Positions 53,696-63,920 of a DNA stretch of 64,000 bases are shown here, piece after piece. The stretch covers positions 186,001-250,000 of the forward strand of contig NZ_JYII01000012.1 of the NCBI RefSeq assembly GCF_000948415.1. Reading direction: 5' to 3'. Position numbers and translations under genes: made by a program. This stretch comes from Thalassospira sp. HJ (lineage in GTDB: Bacteria; Pseudomonadota; Alphaproteobacteria; Rhodospirillales; Thalassospiraceae). The notes beneath the pieces are model-generated. The model was not told where the DNA came from. It saw nothing but the letters and a program-made list of their open reading frames with translations, and did not search any database. Within the stretch, counting starts at the first letter, position 1. Every line of letters starts with the position of its first letter.

Positions 53696-55894
53696 ATGAA
53701 TTTGGCGGTAAACTCAAACAAGCAGGCAGGAATGAACGAAGCACCGCAGGCGGTGCCCGTATCGATTCTGTATGAGTTTTCCAGCAAATCGCCGTCGCGT
53801 AACTTTGTCGGGTGGGGCATACTTGGCCTGTTGGGCTATGATTCGTCCGCAGGTGAGTTTGACCCGGCACAGGGCTGGATACCGCTCCTTCATCCCGAAG
53901 ACGCCGAAAAGCTTGATTTCGCCGATGTGGATGCCACCCCGGAAGGCACAAAACGACGGAATGTACTGCGCCTGCGTCACAAGGATGGTCACTGGGTGCT
54001 GGTTGAAGATTGCTCGGTCGTCCGGGTAACGCCGTCCGGGGATGTCGTCACGTCTGGCTGTATGACGGCACGCGACGGCGCGCAAACACTGGCATTTGGC
54101 AATGGCATTAGTGATGTGCTTGCGGCGAGCGATAATCTGCACAAGCGACTGCTGGATTCTCTGGCTGAGGGTGTCGTGGTTCACGACGCCACCGGTGCGG
54201 TTGTCGAATTCAATGATACCGCGCTTGAGATTCTTGGTCTGACCGCGGATGAGCTGAGTGGCAGGACGCCAACGGATGACGCCTGGGGCTTTGTGAGTGA
54301 AGATGGCGTTCCCCTGTCGCTCGACGAGCTGCCGGGCAAGACGGTGCGCGAAACCGGTAAACGCGAATATGGCGTCGTTCTGGGCGTCACCCGTCCGAAT
54401 GGCGATTTTCGCTGGATCCGGGTGAATGCCGAACCCCTGCATTCCGCGGACAGTGGAATGCTTGACGGCGTCATTGTGTCCTTTGCTGATATCAATGATG
54501 TCAAACAAGCCGAAGTAGCGTTCCGTGAGCGCGAATTGCTCTATCGTCAGATGTTTAGCAACACCACGGCGATCAACATTCTGGTCGACCCGGAAGATGG
54601 CCGCATTGTTGATGCCAGCTACGCGGCAGAAGAGCTTTATGACTTTGGCGATGGTGGGCTTGTCGGGCGCACGATTCCTGATCTTGATGTCGATGGCGCG
54701 CCATCTCTGCGCAAGCATGTTGCCGAAGTCTTGGAAAATGGCTCCTTTTCATTCCATGTCCGCCACCGCTTGGGGAATGGTGAAGAGCGCAAAATGCAGG
54801 TGCATGCTGGCGTGATCGAGCTGCATGAACGCAAATATATCCACACCACCAATGTCGATATCACCGAACGCGAGCATTACGAAACGAAGCTCAAGGATGC
54901 CAATAGCCAGCTCGACGAAGAACGCCAGCGTCTGAATGAGATCATCTGGGGCACCAATGCCGGAACCTGGGAATGGAATATCCAGACAGGGGAAACCCGC
55001 TTTAACGAACGCTGGGCGGAAATCATCGGCCACACCCTCGAAGAGCTTGAGCCCGTCAGTATCGAAACCTGGATTGCCTATTGCCATCCTGAGGATTTCG
55101 AGAAATCCGGTGCACTCTTGCAAAGCACCTTCAATGGCGAAACTGATCACTACGAGTGCGAATGCCGCATGCGCCACAAGGATGGCAGCTGGGTCTGGGT
55201 GCTTGATCGTGGCAAGGTCGTGGAATGGGACGAAGACGGCAATCCGCTTCGCATGTCGGGCACGCATGCCGATATTACCCCGTCCAAAACGGTCGAGGCG
55301 GAAATTCGCAGGCTCGCCCAGACCGATCATCTGACCGGTCTTTCCAACCGCCATCAGTTCACATCAATGCTTTCGCAGATCATTCATATCAACAAGCGCT
55401 TCGAAAAGAACATCGTGCTCTTGCTGCTGGATCTGGATCGCTTCAAGGCGGTCAACGATACCTTTGGACATCCGGTCGGCGACAAGTTGCTGGTTGACGT
55501 GGCCGAGATCATCAAGCGCAATTGCCGCGAGGCCGATGTTGTTGCCCGCCTTGGCGGCGATGAATTCGCCGTGGTTCTGCCGCTGATGGAAGATGTCCGC
55601 GACGCTGCCATTCCTGCCCAGCGGATTGTCGAAGAAGTCTCTCGTCCGCGGATCATTGATGGCAACGAAATGCATGTCGGCATCAGTATCGGTATCTCGA
55701 ACTGCGCTGATCAGTCCGGCGATCCTGACTCGATCTATCGCGATGCGGACAAGGCGCTGTATCGCGCCAAGAATTGCGGGCGCAACCGCTATTGCTTCTA
55801 TGTCGAAGGCGATTGCAATGAATGTAGTTCCATTGATCAGGAGCTCTGCGGGCGCAACACCCTGCATTCACCAACCAAGTCGGTCGCGGAGTAG
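53696..55894 (+). CDS. Multi-PAS diguanylate cyclase with C-terminal cysteine cluster
   Basis: A 732-residue soluble protein. About four PAS-type domains occupy residues 1-550; parts with PAC-like HKDGHWVLVED and MRHKDGSWVWVLD are visible. The GGDEF domain follows (DHLTGLSNRHQF onward), with GGDEF at 620-624 and the inhibitory I-site R-E-A-D five residues before it. It makes cyclic-di-GMP from GTP. After the domain comes a tail with cysteines at 700, 707, 710 and 718, a spacing (CX6CX2CX7C) that suggests metal or redox sensing. The start may be ATG 53696 or 53732. No transmembrane segment or EAL domain is seen. Confidence 0.88.
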   Translation: MNLAVNSNKQAGMNEAPQAVPVSILYEFSSKSPSRNFVGWGILGLLGYDSSAGEFDPAQGWIPLLHPEDAEKLDFADVDATPEGTKRRNVLRLRHKDGHWVLVEDCSVVRVTPSGDVVTSGCMTARDGAQTLAFGNGISDVLAASDNLHKRLLDSLAEGVVVHDATGAVVEFNDTALEILGLTADELSGRTPTDDAWGFVSEDGVPLSLDELPGKTVRETGKREYGVVLGVTRPNGDFRWIRVNAEPLHSADSGMLDGVIVSFADINDVKQAEVAFRERELLYRQMFSNTTAINILVDPEDGRIVDASYAAEELYDFGDGGLVGRTIPDLDVDGAPSLRKHVAEVLENGSFSFHVRHRLGNGEERKMQVHAGVIELHERKYIHTTNVDITEREHYETKLKDANSQLDEERQRLNEIIWGTNAGTWEWNIQTGETRFNERWAEIIGHTLEELEPVSIETWIAYCHPEDFEKSGALLQSTFNGETDHYECECRMRHKDGSWVWVLDRGKVVEWDEDGNPLRMSGTHADITPSKTVEAEIRRLAQTDHLTGLSNRHQFTSMLSQIIHINKRFEKNIVLLLLDLDRFKAVNDTFGHPVGDKLLVDVAEIIKRNCREADVVARLGGDEFAVVLPLMEDVRDAAIPAQRIVEEVSRPRIIDGNEMHVGISIGISNCADQSGDPDSIYRDADKALYRAKNCGRNRYCFYVEGDCNECSSIDQELCGRNTLHSPTKSVAE

Positions 55895-55921
55895 GGCGGG
55901 CTCGCAGGCCCACCGCTTAGC

Positions 55922-56887
55922 TTATTGCATCCACTTTGCAATCATCTTGTGCTGCACCGCTGCCTGTGCCGCGACCCGGTAATAGGACAACAGTTCGCGC
56001 ATCGGCGAAGACATCCGGTCAAAGCCGGAAATAAAGGCCACAATGATACCGACCGATGTCTGGCCCTGGATCACCAGATAACCACCGACAAACAGCACGC
56101 AAAGCGGTGCGAAGGCATTAAGCAGATTGATCAATGCCTTCATGCCGAATTTCAGAACGAATAGCTGCATGCGGTTGTCAAACAGCCCGGTAATCCCGCG
56201 ATTGATCGGGCTGAGCTGTTCGTCGTCAGACTCATCAGGTGAAAGATCGGCCAGCTCATCACTGACCGCGCGCATTTTCTCAACCCGGGCTTCGATCAGC
56301 GCATTGATGCGTTTCTGGATCACCGGGACAAGCGCCACCTGCGGGATAAGCGCAATCACCCCGATCAGGCCAATCATCGGCTCGACACTGATCATGTAAC
56401 CAAGGCCAAAGATCAGCATGCCGCTATTGACCACCGGCTGGGACAGGCCATCGCCGACAAACCCGCCAAGTTTTTCGATCTCGGACCCGATGATCGAAAC
56501 CGCGCGCCCGTTGCTTTCATCGTCGCTGCCCGCCTGATTATGCGCGCGCAATCGCGTCAGATGCTTGCGGTTATACTGGATCGCACTTTCGCTCAGCCAC
56601 CCTTCGTAAATCCGCAGCACAAACTTGATGCCGCCATGCACGATAATCAGGCCGAGATAAAGTGCTGCCAACGTGATCAGCAGATCATAATCCTGCGGCG
56701 TGATCGCGTTATCCACAATCCGGCGCTGCAGCTCGATCGGGGCAATGCCAAGGGCGGCAACAATCACGGCCATGCTGCACACCACCACCTGATGCCAACC
56801 ACTCATCCGCCAGACATAACCCCAAAGGGAGCTGGCAGGGCGATCATCGCCGGTTTTTTCCGGATTGCGGGGGCTGAATTTCAACAT
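55922..56887 (-). CDS. ABC-exporter transmembrane domain without ATPase
   Basis: A 321-residue protein with five to six hydrophobic segments (such as VVVCSMAVIVAALGIAPIEL and LLITLAALYLGLIIVHGGIKF). It has the type I ABC exporter coupling-helix region GRAVSIIGSEIEKLGGFVGDGLSQPVVNSGMLIFGL. The sequence ends at KMIAKWMQ, before any nucleotide-binding domain, and no Walker motifs lie in the neighbouring DNA in any frame. It may be a genuine standalone domain protein, partner to a separate ATPase elsewhere, or a degenerate gene. The stop lies 27 bp from that of the convergent cyclase gene. Confidence 0.75.
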   Translation of the reverse strand: MLKFSPRNPEKTGDDRPASSLWGYVWRMSGWHQVVVCSMAVIVAALGIAPIELQRRIVDNAITPQDYDLLITLAALYLGLIIVHGGIKFVLRIYEGWLSESAIQYNRKHLTRLRAHNQAGSDDESNGRAVSIIGSEIEKLGGFVGDGLSQPVVNSGMLIFGLGYMISVEPMIGLIGVIALIPQVALVPVIQKRINALIEARVEKMRAVSDELADLSPDESDDEQLSPINRGITGLFDNRMQLFVLKFGMKALINLLNAFAPLCVLFVGGYLVIQGQTSVGIIVAFISGFDRMSSPMRELLSYYRVAAQAAVQHKMIAKWMQ

Positions 56888-57227
56888 GGGCTCAAACGTT
56901 TAGGGGTGACGACAGGTATGAGGTATACGCGATCTGGCGGCCCCGGATCACGGGGCATCCCAGTATGCACCAATATCTCAACGTCTGAGGTGGCGAAATG
57001 ATCCCGTGCGGGGATGGTGCGACCTGCAACTCTAGACTTTAGTCCAGCCCATTCACATATATCGCGATGACGTTAGGGAAATCAGGTGTTTAGGCGCTAT
57101 CCTCGACCTCTGTCAGAACAGCAAAAATAATTGGCATTCCAGTACCGAATAATGCTATTTCATTCTCGAGACGCGCACATTGGCCCGAAATGTGCCCAAT
57201 GGCCGATCACAGCAAGGAAGACGCAAC
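56888..57227. other. Noncoding gap upstream of carboxylase genes
   Basis: A 340-base divergent gap. A small stem, GCCCCG (56940-56945) with CGGGGC (56951-56956), is visible. It must contain the promoters of the ABC-domain gene and the carboxylase operon, but no convincing -35/-10 pair or ORF was found. Confidence 0.5.
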
Positions 57228-58760
57228 ATGCAGGATATTGTCGCCAAACTCGAAGCGAAGCGCGCCGAAGCTGCCATGGGCGGTGGCCAGCGCCGCATTG
57301 ATAATCAGCACAAGAAAGGCAAGCTCACCGCGCGTGAACGCCTTGATGTACTGCTCGATGAAGGCTCCTTCGAAGAATGGGACATGTTTGTCGAACATGA
57401 TTGTGTGGATTTCGGCATGACCGAAAACCGCATTCCCGGCGACGGTGTCGTCACCGGCCACGGCACGATCAACGGCCGTCTGGTCTTTGTCTTCTCACAG
57501 GATTTCACCGTGTTCGGTGGCGCACTATCGGGTGCGCACGCGCGCAAGATCGCCAAGATCATGGATCAGGCGATGAAGGTCGGCGCACCGGTGATTGGCC
57601 TCAATGACTCGGGCGGGGCCCGTATTCAGGAAGGTGTCGAAAGTCTTGCCGGCTATGCCGATGTGTTTCAGCGCAATGTCGAGGCATCCGGCGTCATCCC
57701 GCAGATTTCGCTCATCATGGGCCCCTGTGCCGGTGGTGCGGTCTATAGCCCGGCCATGACCGACTTCATCTTCATGGTCAAAGACAGCTCCTACATGTTC
57801 GTCACGGGCCCGGACGTGGTCAAAACCGTGACCCACGAAGAAGTCACCCACGAACAGCTGGGCGGTGCATCGACCCACACCAGTGTGTCGGGTGTTGCTG
57901 ATCTTGCCTTTGACAATGATGTTGATCTGCTGCTGCAGACCCGGCGCTTCATGGACTTCCTGCCGCTGTGCAACAAGGAAGAGCCGCCTGCACGTCTGTG
58001 CGAAGATCCGATCAAGCGTGATGACTTCTCGCTTGATACCCTGGTGCCAGAAAACCCCAACATGCCCTATGACATGAAGGAACTGATCACCAAGGTTGTC
58101 GATGAAGGCGACTTCTTTGAAATTCAGTCCGACTACGCCAAGAACATCATTGTCGGCATGGCACGCATGGATGGCCGCACCGTCGGTGTTGTCGCCAACC
58201 AGCCGATGGTACTTGCCGGCTGCCTTGATATCGACAGCTCCAAAAAGGCCGCGCGCTTCGTGCGTTTCTGCGATGCCTACAACATTCCGATTGTCACCTT
58301 TGTTGATGTTCCGGGCTTCATGCCGGGCACAGCCCAGGAATATGGCGGCATCATCAAACATGGTGCGAAACTGCTGTATGCCTATGCCGAGGCCACCGTG
58401 CCCAAGGTCACCGTCATTACCCGTAAGGCCTATGGCGGGGCGTATGACGTGATGGCGTCCAAGCATCTGCGCGGTGACGTCAACTATGCCTGGCCGACCG
58501 CCGAAATCGCGGTGATGGGGCCCAAAGGGGCGGTGGAAATCATCTTCCGGGCGGATATGGATAATCCCGAAAAGATCGAAGCCCGCACCGAAGAATACCG
58601 CGAAAAATTCGCCAACCCGTTTGTCGCGGGCCGCAAGGGGTTCATTGACGATGTCATCATGCCGCATGGCACGCGCCGCCGCCTCTGCAAGGCGCTTGGC
58701 ATGCTGCGCAACAAGGACATCAAGAACCCTGAAAAGAAACACGGCAACATTCCGCTGTAA
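57228..58760 (+). CDS. pccB: Propionyl/acyl-CoA carboxylase beta subunit (carboxyltransferase)
   Basis: About 510 residues from [15 protein letters not shown] with AAGGAAG upstream; the open frame extends to a TTG at 57180. [19 protein letters not shown] begins the carboxyltransferase domain; the acyl-CoA-binding [19 protein letters not shown] and the carboxybiotin-side [21 protein letters not shown] motifs are present. It transfers carboxyl from biotin to propionyl-CoA or a related acyl-CoA. It is followed after 21 bp by the alpha subunit. Propionyl-CoA is preferred by similarity; other short acyl-CoAs cannot be ruled out. No methylmalonyl-CoA mutase gene is in the window. Confidence 0.9.
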   Translation: MQDIVAKLEAKRAEAAMGGGQRRIDNQHKKGKLTARERLDVLLDEGSFEEWDMFVEHDCVDFGMTENRIPGDGVVTGHGTINGRLVFVFSQDFTVFGGALSGAHARKIAKIMDQAMKVGAPVIGLNDSGGARIQEGVESLAGYADVFQRNVEASGVIPQISLIMGPCAGGAVYSPAMTDFIFMVKDSSYMFVTGPDVVKTVTHEEVTHEQLGGASTHTSVSGVADLAFDNDVDLLLQTRRFMDFLPLCNKEEPPARLCEDPIKRDDFSLDTLVPENPNMPYDMKELITKVVDEGDFFEIQSDYAKNIIVGMARMDGRTVGVVANQPMVLAGCLDIDSSKKAARFVRFCDAYNIPIVTFVDVPGFMPGTAQEYGGIIKHGAKLLYAYAEATVPKVTVITRKAYGGAYDVMASKHLRGDVNYAWPTAEIAVMGPKGAVEIIFRADMDNPEKIEARTEEYREKFANPFVAGRKGFIDDVIMPHGTRRRLCKALGMLRNKDIKNPEKKHGNIPL

Positions 58761-58781
58761 GACAAATTGGGAGACAGAAAA

Positions 58782-60782
58782 ATGTTTAGCAAAATCCTGA
58801 TTGCCAACCGCGGTGAAATCGCCTGCCGTGTGATCAAATCAGCCAAGAAAATGGGCATCAAAACCGTTGCGGTTTATTCCGATGCCGACAAGGCAGCCCT
58901 CCACGTTCAGATGGCCGATGAAGCCGTCCGGATCGGTCCGGCGCCAAGTAATCAGTCCTATCTGATCATTGAAAACATCATCGAGGCCTGCAAATCCACC
59001 GGGGCCGAGGCCGTTCATCCCGGCTACGGCTTCCTGTCGGAAAATCAGGCCTTCGCCAAGGCGCTTGATGCCGCTGGTATTGCCTTTATCGGCCCGCCGA
59101 ATGGTGCGATTGCTGCCATGGGCGACAAGATCACCTCGAAAAAGATCGCGGCGGATGCCGGCGTTTCGACCGTGCCTGGCTATATGGGCGTCATCAAGGA
59201 CACCGACGAAGCGATCAAGATCGCCAACGACATCGGCTATCCGGTGATGCTGAAAGCTTCTGCTGGCGGTGGCGGCAAGGGCATGCGTATTGCCCGCAAC
59301 GATGCCGAGTGCCGCGAAGGCTTCGAACGCGCAACGTCCGAGGCCGCAAGTTCCTTTGGTGATGACCGCGTCTTTGTCGAAAAATTTGTCGAAGAACCGC
59401 GCCACATTGAAATTCAGGTGCTGGCCGATAAACACGGCAATGCGATCTATCTCGGCGAACGTGAATGCTCCATTCAGCGCCGCCATCAGAAGGTCGTCGA
59501 AGAAGCCCCGTCACCCTTTATCGATCCGGCAACCCGTAAAGCCATGGGCGAACAGGCCGTGGCACTGGCCAAGGCGGTGGATTATTGCTCGGCCGGCACC
59601 GTGGAATTCATTGTCGATAAGGACAAGAACTTCTACTTCCTTGAAATGAACACCCGTCTTCAGGTCGAACACCCGGTGACCGAACTTGTCACCGGTCAGG
59701 ACCTTGTCGAATGGATGATCAAGATCGCCGATGGTGAAAAACTGACCCTCAAACAGGATGACGTCAAACTGACCGGCTGGGCCATGGAAACCCGCGTCTA
59801 TGCCGAGGATCCCTTCCGCGAATTCCTGCCCTCCACCGGGCGCTTGGTGCGTTATCAGCCGCCTGCCGAATCAGATACCGTGCGTGTTGATACCGGCGTC
59901 TATGAAGGCGGCGAGATCTCGATGTTCTATGACCCGATGGTCGCCAAGCTGATCACCTATGGTGAAAACCGTGATCAGGCGATTGGCGAAATGCGCCAGG
60001 CGCTTGATGGCTATTTCATTCGCGGCATCTCGCACAACATCCCGTTCCTGGCCGCTGTCATGGCCAACAAACGCTTCCAAGATGGCAACATCACCACCAA
60101 CTTCATCGCCGAAGAATATCCCGATGGCTTCTCGGCCGATGATCTGCCCAATGATGATCCCGCGACCCTGATCGTGGTGGCAGCCTACATCAATCAGCGT
60201 GTTGCCGAGCGCAATGCCGGCATCACCGGCCAGGTCAGCGATCATCCGCTGGACGTTGCCGAAAGCTGGGTGGCGGTTTGTGGTGATGAGCACACACCAT
60301 TTGATATCGAGTTCGATGGTGTTAACGGTGATTACATCGTCGCCATTGGTGATCGCAGCTATGGTGTGGTGTCGGACTGGAAAATCGGTGATCCGATGTT
60401 TGTCGGTGAAATCGACGGTGCCCCGGTCTGTGTGCAGATCGATATCGAAGGGGTGGGTTACAAGCTCGCCGCCAACGGCGTTCAGCGCAGCTTCAAGGTC
60501 ATGCTGCCACGCGTGGCAGAGCTGCAGAAACTGATGCCGTTCAAGGCCCCGCCAGACATGTCGAACTTCCTGCTGTCCCCGATGCCGGGCTTGCTCGTCA
60601 AGGTCTCGGTCGAAGAAGGCCAGACCGTCCAGCCGGGCGAGGAGCTCTGCATCCTTGAAGCCATGAAGATGGAAAACGTCCTTAAATGCGAAAGCAAGGG
60701 CGTGGTCAAAAAGATCCACGCCGAGCAGGGCGCCAACCTCTCGGTCGATGCGATTATCATCGAGTTCGAAAAAGACGAATAA
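58782..60782 (+). CDS. pccA: Propionyl/acyl-CoA carboxylase alpha subunit (biotin carboxylase + BCCP)
   Basis: About 666 residues from MFSKILIANRGEIACRV with GGGAGA upstream. The biotin carboxylase domain (about 1-445) shows the ATP-grasp loop KASAGGGGKGMRIA, ECSIQRRHQK and EMNTRLQVEHPVTE. A middle BT domain joins it to the C-terminal biotinyl domain with EAMKMEN, biotinylated lysine near residue 629. It carboxylates biotin with ATP and bicarbonate. The alpha-beta pair encodes a complete enzyme; a terminator follows. The domain layout excludes a fatty-acid-synthesis AccC. Confidence 0.93.
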   Translation: MFSKILIANRGEIACRVIKSAKKMGIKTVAVYSDADKAALHVQMADEAVRIGPAPSNQSYLIIENIIEACKSTGAEAVHPGYGFLSENQAFAKALDAAGIAFIGPPNGAIAAMGDKITSKKIAADAGVSTVPGYMGVIKDTDEAIKIANDIGYPVMLKASAGGGGKGMRIARNDAECREGFERATSEAASSFGDDRVFVEKFVEEPRHIEIQVLADKHGNAIYLGERECSIQRRHQKVVEEAPSPFIDPATRKAMGEQAVALAKAVDYCSAGTVEFIVDKDKNFYFLEMNTRLQVEHPVTELVTGQDLVEWMIKIADGEKLTLKQDDVKLTGWAMETRVYAEDPFREFLPSTGRLVRYQPPAESDTVRVDTGVYEGGEISMFYDPMVAKLITYGENRDQAIGEMRQALDGYFIRGISHNIPFLAAVMANKRFQDGNITTNFIAEEYPDGFSADDLPNDDPATLIVVAAYINQRVAERNAGITGQVSDHPLDVAESWVAVCGDEHTPFDIEFDGVNGDYIVAIGDRSYGVVSDWKIGDPMFVGEIDGAPVCVQIDIEGVGYKLAANGVQRSFKVMLPRVAELQKLMPFKAPPDMSNFLLSPMPGLLVKVSVEEGQTVQPGEELCILEAMKMENVLKCESKGVVKKIHAEQGANLSVDAIIIEFEKDE

Positions 60783-60822
60783 GCCGCAGCAGAGCGTGCT
60801 TGTCTTATCAGCTACTACTAAG

Positions 60823-60852
60823 AGGATGTCGCAAAAGCGTCATCCTTTTTTT
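60823..60852 (+). terminator. Terminator after pccA
   Basis: AGGATG (60823-60828) pairs with CATCCT (60841-60846), with an inner CGC/GCG helix and one mismatch, followed by TTTTTT. Confidence 0.8.
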
Positions 60853-61190
60853 GGATCTTAAAAACAAGGGGCTGCGCGTTGCAGATCGATTCTAAGTCAG
60901 ATAAGTGCAAAAATTGCTGCGCTGTGTCGAAAATTCTAGCAATAGGTTTAAAGTCAGCATGGTAAAACTACTATACATAAGTAATATTCTCGGTGATTTT
61001 GTTATTTATGTGTTCTTAATTGAATGATTCGTCTGATGATGTAAACCCTTCCCCGGGGTGAGGATGTTAAATAGGACGACCGATTGGTCATATTGCTGCA
61101 GTTCGGCATTCGGGGAGGAAGCCTGTAAATGGACTTAAATGTTATCGTATGCCGGGAATTGCACGCACTCTGTACATGTGGGGAATATTG
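60853..61190. other. AT-rich gap upstream of chemoreceptor gene
   Basis: A 338-base gap without a convincing gene. It is AT-rich between about 60900 and 61060 and contains GGGGAGGAAG near 61111. No clear sigma-70 or sigma-28 promoter stands out. Confidence 0.45.
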
Positions 61191-62897
61191 ATGGCCATGC
61201 GTATGAATGACATGAAAATCCATCTCAAGCTGACAATACCTTTGGTGCTGCTTGGGATCGCGATCGCAATTGTGACGAGTATATCTATCTATTCGTTGAG
61301 CTCGTTAAAGGCGACAACAACCCGAATTACCGAACAGGATGCACCATTGTCTCTTGGGGCATTGGACGTAAACAGAGGCCGCGTGGCTTCTGCCATGACG
61401 GCAAGGAACGTTTTGCTTGATATCGTTGCAGAAAAATCACCCGAACAGATCGAGAAAAGAACCAAGGCATTTATCTCGGCTGTTGGTAAAGCCGAGGCTG
61501 GTCTTGATGCACTGTTGCAGTTTGATTTAAGCGACGAAGAAAAAGTCTGGGTGATTGAGGCGAAGAAAGGTCTTGAAAACTATGAACTGGCTATCCTCAA
61601 AGGGATTGATGCCGGGCGCAAGGGTGATATTTCGCGTGCGTTCGAGTATCTTGACAGCAGCGGACCTATCATCAAGGAAGAGTTCACTTTCTACCTCAAT
61701 AAGCTACAAGACCTCGCAACGGTAAACCTGGCGGCGTCGACCCAAGAAGCACATGATCGCTACAAGACAACGACCGTTGTTCTGATTGTATGTGCGGCGA
61801 TTGGTCTGATTGTATCGCTTGCGGTGGCATTTGCCATCGTGCTCTCACAGGTTTCGCGTCCAATTGGCAAGGTTGCCAAGATGATGGAAGACGTTGCCGG
61901 TGGCAATTTCAATATAGAAATTGTCGGTGCAGAGCGCCGTGACGAGATCGGTTCATTGTTGCGTTCTCTGCAGTACTTCAAGAAGTCAGCACAGGAAACG
62001 CGCGATCTTCAGGCACGTGAGCTTGAAGAGCAAGCGGCCCAAGCCGAACGTGCCAAAGCGATTGAGGCCATTGCTGCAAACTTCGAAATGTCGGCTATTG
62101 AGTTGGTCAAAGGGGTGACCAAGGCTGCCAATGATGTCAGCGAAAGCGCGAACTATATCAGCTCGACCGCAGACAAAACCAGCATCCAGTCGCAAGCCTC
62201 GTCTTCAGCGGCGGAAAAATCATCTTCAAATATCCAAACGGTTTCATCCGCAACTGAAGAACTCAGCGCATCGGTTGCTGAAATCGCTCAGCAGGTTTCT
62301 GAGTCCGCCGAGATATCAAGCTCTGCGGTGGATCAAGCATCCTCAAGTGAGGAACTGGTAAAGGGCCTGGCAGAAGCAGCAAGCCGGATTGGCGACGTGG
62401 TATCTCTGATTAATGACATTGCGGCCCAAACCAATCTTCTGGCCTTGAACGCAACGATTGAGGCCGCACGTGCCGGTGATGCTGGTAAGGGTTTCGCTGT
62501 GGTTGCGAACGAGGTAAAAAGCCTCGCCAACCAGACCTCCAAGGCGACCGAGGAAATCAGCTCCCAGATTTCAAGCATTCAGTCTGAGACGGAAAATACC
62601 GTCACTGCCATTCAGGAAATCTCGGAAACGATCAACCGCATCAGCTCGATCGCAACCGCAATTTCCTCTGCTGTGGAAGAACAGGGTGCCGCAACCCAGG
62701 AAATTGCGCGCAATGTATCTGAATCTGCTGGTCGCAGTAAGGAAGTTACCTCCGGCATTCAGGAAGTGGCCATGGCCGCCAAGGATACCGGTGACGTGGC
62801 ATCGTCGGTTCTGGCTGCCGCCGGCACGATGAGCCAGCAAGCCGAAAACATGGAAAACCTGATTTCCAAGTTCCTGGCAGATCTGAAAGCCGTTTGA
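61191..62897 (+). CDS. Methyl-accepting chemotaxis protein
   Basis: About 568 residues from ATG 61191 ([14 protein letters not shown]). A first membrane helix (about 12-33), a helical periplasmic four-helix-bundle-type sensor (about 35-195), a second membrane helix ([24 protein letters not shown]), a HAMP domain ([20 protein letters not shown]) and a long coiled-coil signalling domain follow. The tip ([36 protein letters not shown]) is conserved. It signals through CheA/CheW to the flagellum. There is no terminal CheR-tethering pentapeptide. The ligand is unknown. The start could be earlier (61149). Confidence 0.92.
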   Translation: MAMRMNDMKIHLKLTIPLVLLGIAIAIVTSISIYSLSSLKATTTRITEQDAPLSLGALDVNRGRVASAMTARNVLLDIVAEKSPEQIEKRTKAFISAVGKAEAGLDALLQFDLSDEEKVWVIEAKKGLENYELAILKGIDAGRKGDISRAFEYLDSSGPIIKEEFTFYLNKLQDLATVNLAASTQEAHDRYKTTTVVLIVCAAIGLIVSLAVAFAIVLSQVSRPIGKVAKMMEDVAGGNFNIEIVGAERRDEIGSLLRSLQYFKKSAQETRDLQARELEEQAAQAERAKAIEAIAANFEMSAIELVKGVTKAANDVSESANYISSTADKTSIQSQASSSAAEKSSSNIQTVSSATEELSASVAEIAQQVSESAEISSSAVDQASSSEELVKGLAEAASRIGDVVSLINDIAAQTNLLALNATIEAARAGDAGKGFAVVANEVKSLANQTSKATEEISSQISSIQSETENTVTAIQEISETINRISSIATAISSAVEEQGAATQEIARNVSESAGRSKEVTSGIQEVAMAAKDTGDVASSVLAAAGTMSQQAENMENLISKFLADLKAV

Positions 62898-62929
62898 TCA
62901 ACAGCTTCCCAAGACCTGATGACACACGA

Positions 62930-62962
62930 AAAGCACCGCTTTATGCGGTGCTTTTCTTTTTG
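62930..62962 (+). terminator. Terminator after chemoreceptor gene
   Basis: AAAAGCACCGC (62930-62940) and GCGGTGCTTTT (62946-62956) form a perfect 11-bp stem with loop TTTAT, followed by CTTTTT. The 223 bases to the next gene hold no further feature I can support. Confidence 0.93.
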
Positions 62963-63185
62963 CTCGTGCTTGTTTGTCTAGGCAATTCCTGAACCTGTTC
63001 AAACACTTGTGTTTTCAAGGGCTTTCGGAACGGTTTCGCGCATATTAAATACAGATAACGGGGCTTTACGGCGCGTTTTCGCTGCCATATGGTCGTGAAT
63101 TGAGGCCGTAATCTCCGAACCACGTTGATTGCCAACGCTTTCACCGTGCTTGTGGCCATCCAATAACAAGAAACGAGGCGTATGA

Positions 63186-63920
63186 ATGTACAAGCTGATT
63201 GCTTTTGATGGCGACGATACCCTGTGGCATAACGAGCCGCTTTTCCGCCAGGCCCATGTCGAACTGCGCGAAATGCTCAGCCACTATGTGGCAGCCGACG
63301 AAGTCGATGATCGCCTGTATCAGGCCGAACTCGAAAACCTTTCCATATACGGCTATGGCGTGACGGGCTTTACCCTTTCAATGATCGAAACCGCGATTGA
63401 ACTCTCCAATCGTACGATCAGCGCCGAGGACATCCACAAACTGGCCGAAATCGGCAAATCGATGCTGCGCGCACCGACCCGGATCATTGACGGGGCCGAA
63501 GCCGTACTCAAACGCTATGCCAAGGACCCGAAATGCAAGGTGGTCCTGATCACCAAGGGCGATCTGATCGCCCAGCAGCTCAAGATTGATCGCTCCGGAT
63601 TTGAAGACCTGTTTGACGGCATCGAGATCGTCTCGGAAAAGGATCCGCTGACCTATCGCAACATCTTTGGCCGCTATGGCGTTGAGCCCGAAGACGCGGT
63701 CATGATCGGCAATTCAATGAAATCCGATATCCTGCCGGTCCTTGCGTGCGGCGGGGCTGCGATCCACATTCCCTATGAAATCACCTGGGTGCATGAAATG
63801 GTCGATCAGACCGAGATCGATAATGAAAAGGTCATCACGGCCGAAACCATTGCCGATGTGCCCGGCATTATCGAGAAACTTGAACAACAAAGAACAGCTG
63901 GGAGTATGGAACATGTCTGA
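63186..63920 (+). CDS. HAD-superfamily hydrolase
   Basis: 244 residues. Motif I AFDGDDTLWHNEPLF (about 6-20), motif II LITKGDL, motif III lysine in EKDPLTY and motif IV GNSMKSDILPVLACGGAAIHIPYE are present, with a helical cap between I and II. The DGDDTLW form is typical of a Rhodospirillales/actinobacterial HAD subgroup of unknown substrate. GAGGCG precedes the ATG. The next gene overlaps its end by seven bases. Confidence 0.85.
   Translation: MYKLIAFDGDDTLWHNEPLFRQAHVELREMLSHYVAADEVDDRLYQAELENLSIYGYGVTGFTLSMIETAIELSNRTISAEDIHKLAEIGKSMLRAPTRIIDGAEAVLKRYAKDPKCKVVLITKGDLIAQQLKIDRSGFEDLFDGIEIVSEKDPLTYRNIFGRYGVEPEDAVMIGNSMKSDILPVLACGGAAIHIPYEITWVHEMVDQTEIDNEKVITAETIADVPGIIEKLEQQRTAGSMEHV

Noticed and set aside
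55922..56887. Pseudogene call for the lone ABC membrane domain
   Set aside because: The frame is intact with a plausible start and stop and no ATPase remnant beside it, so a real short protein is equally likely.
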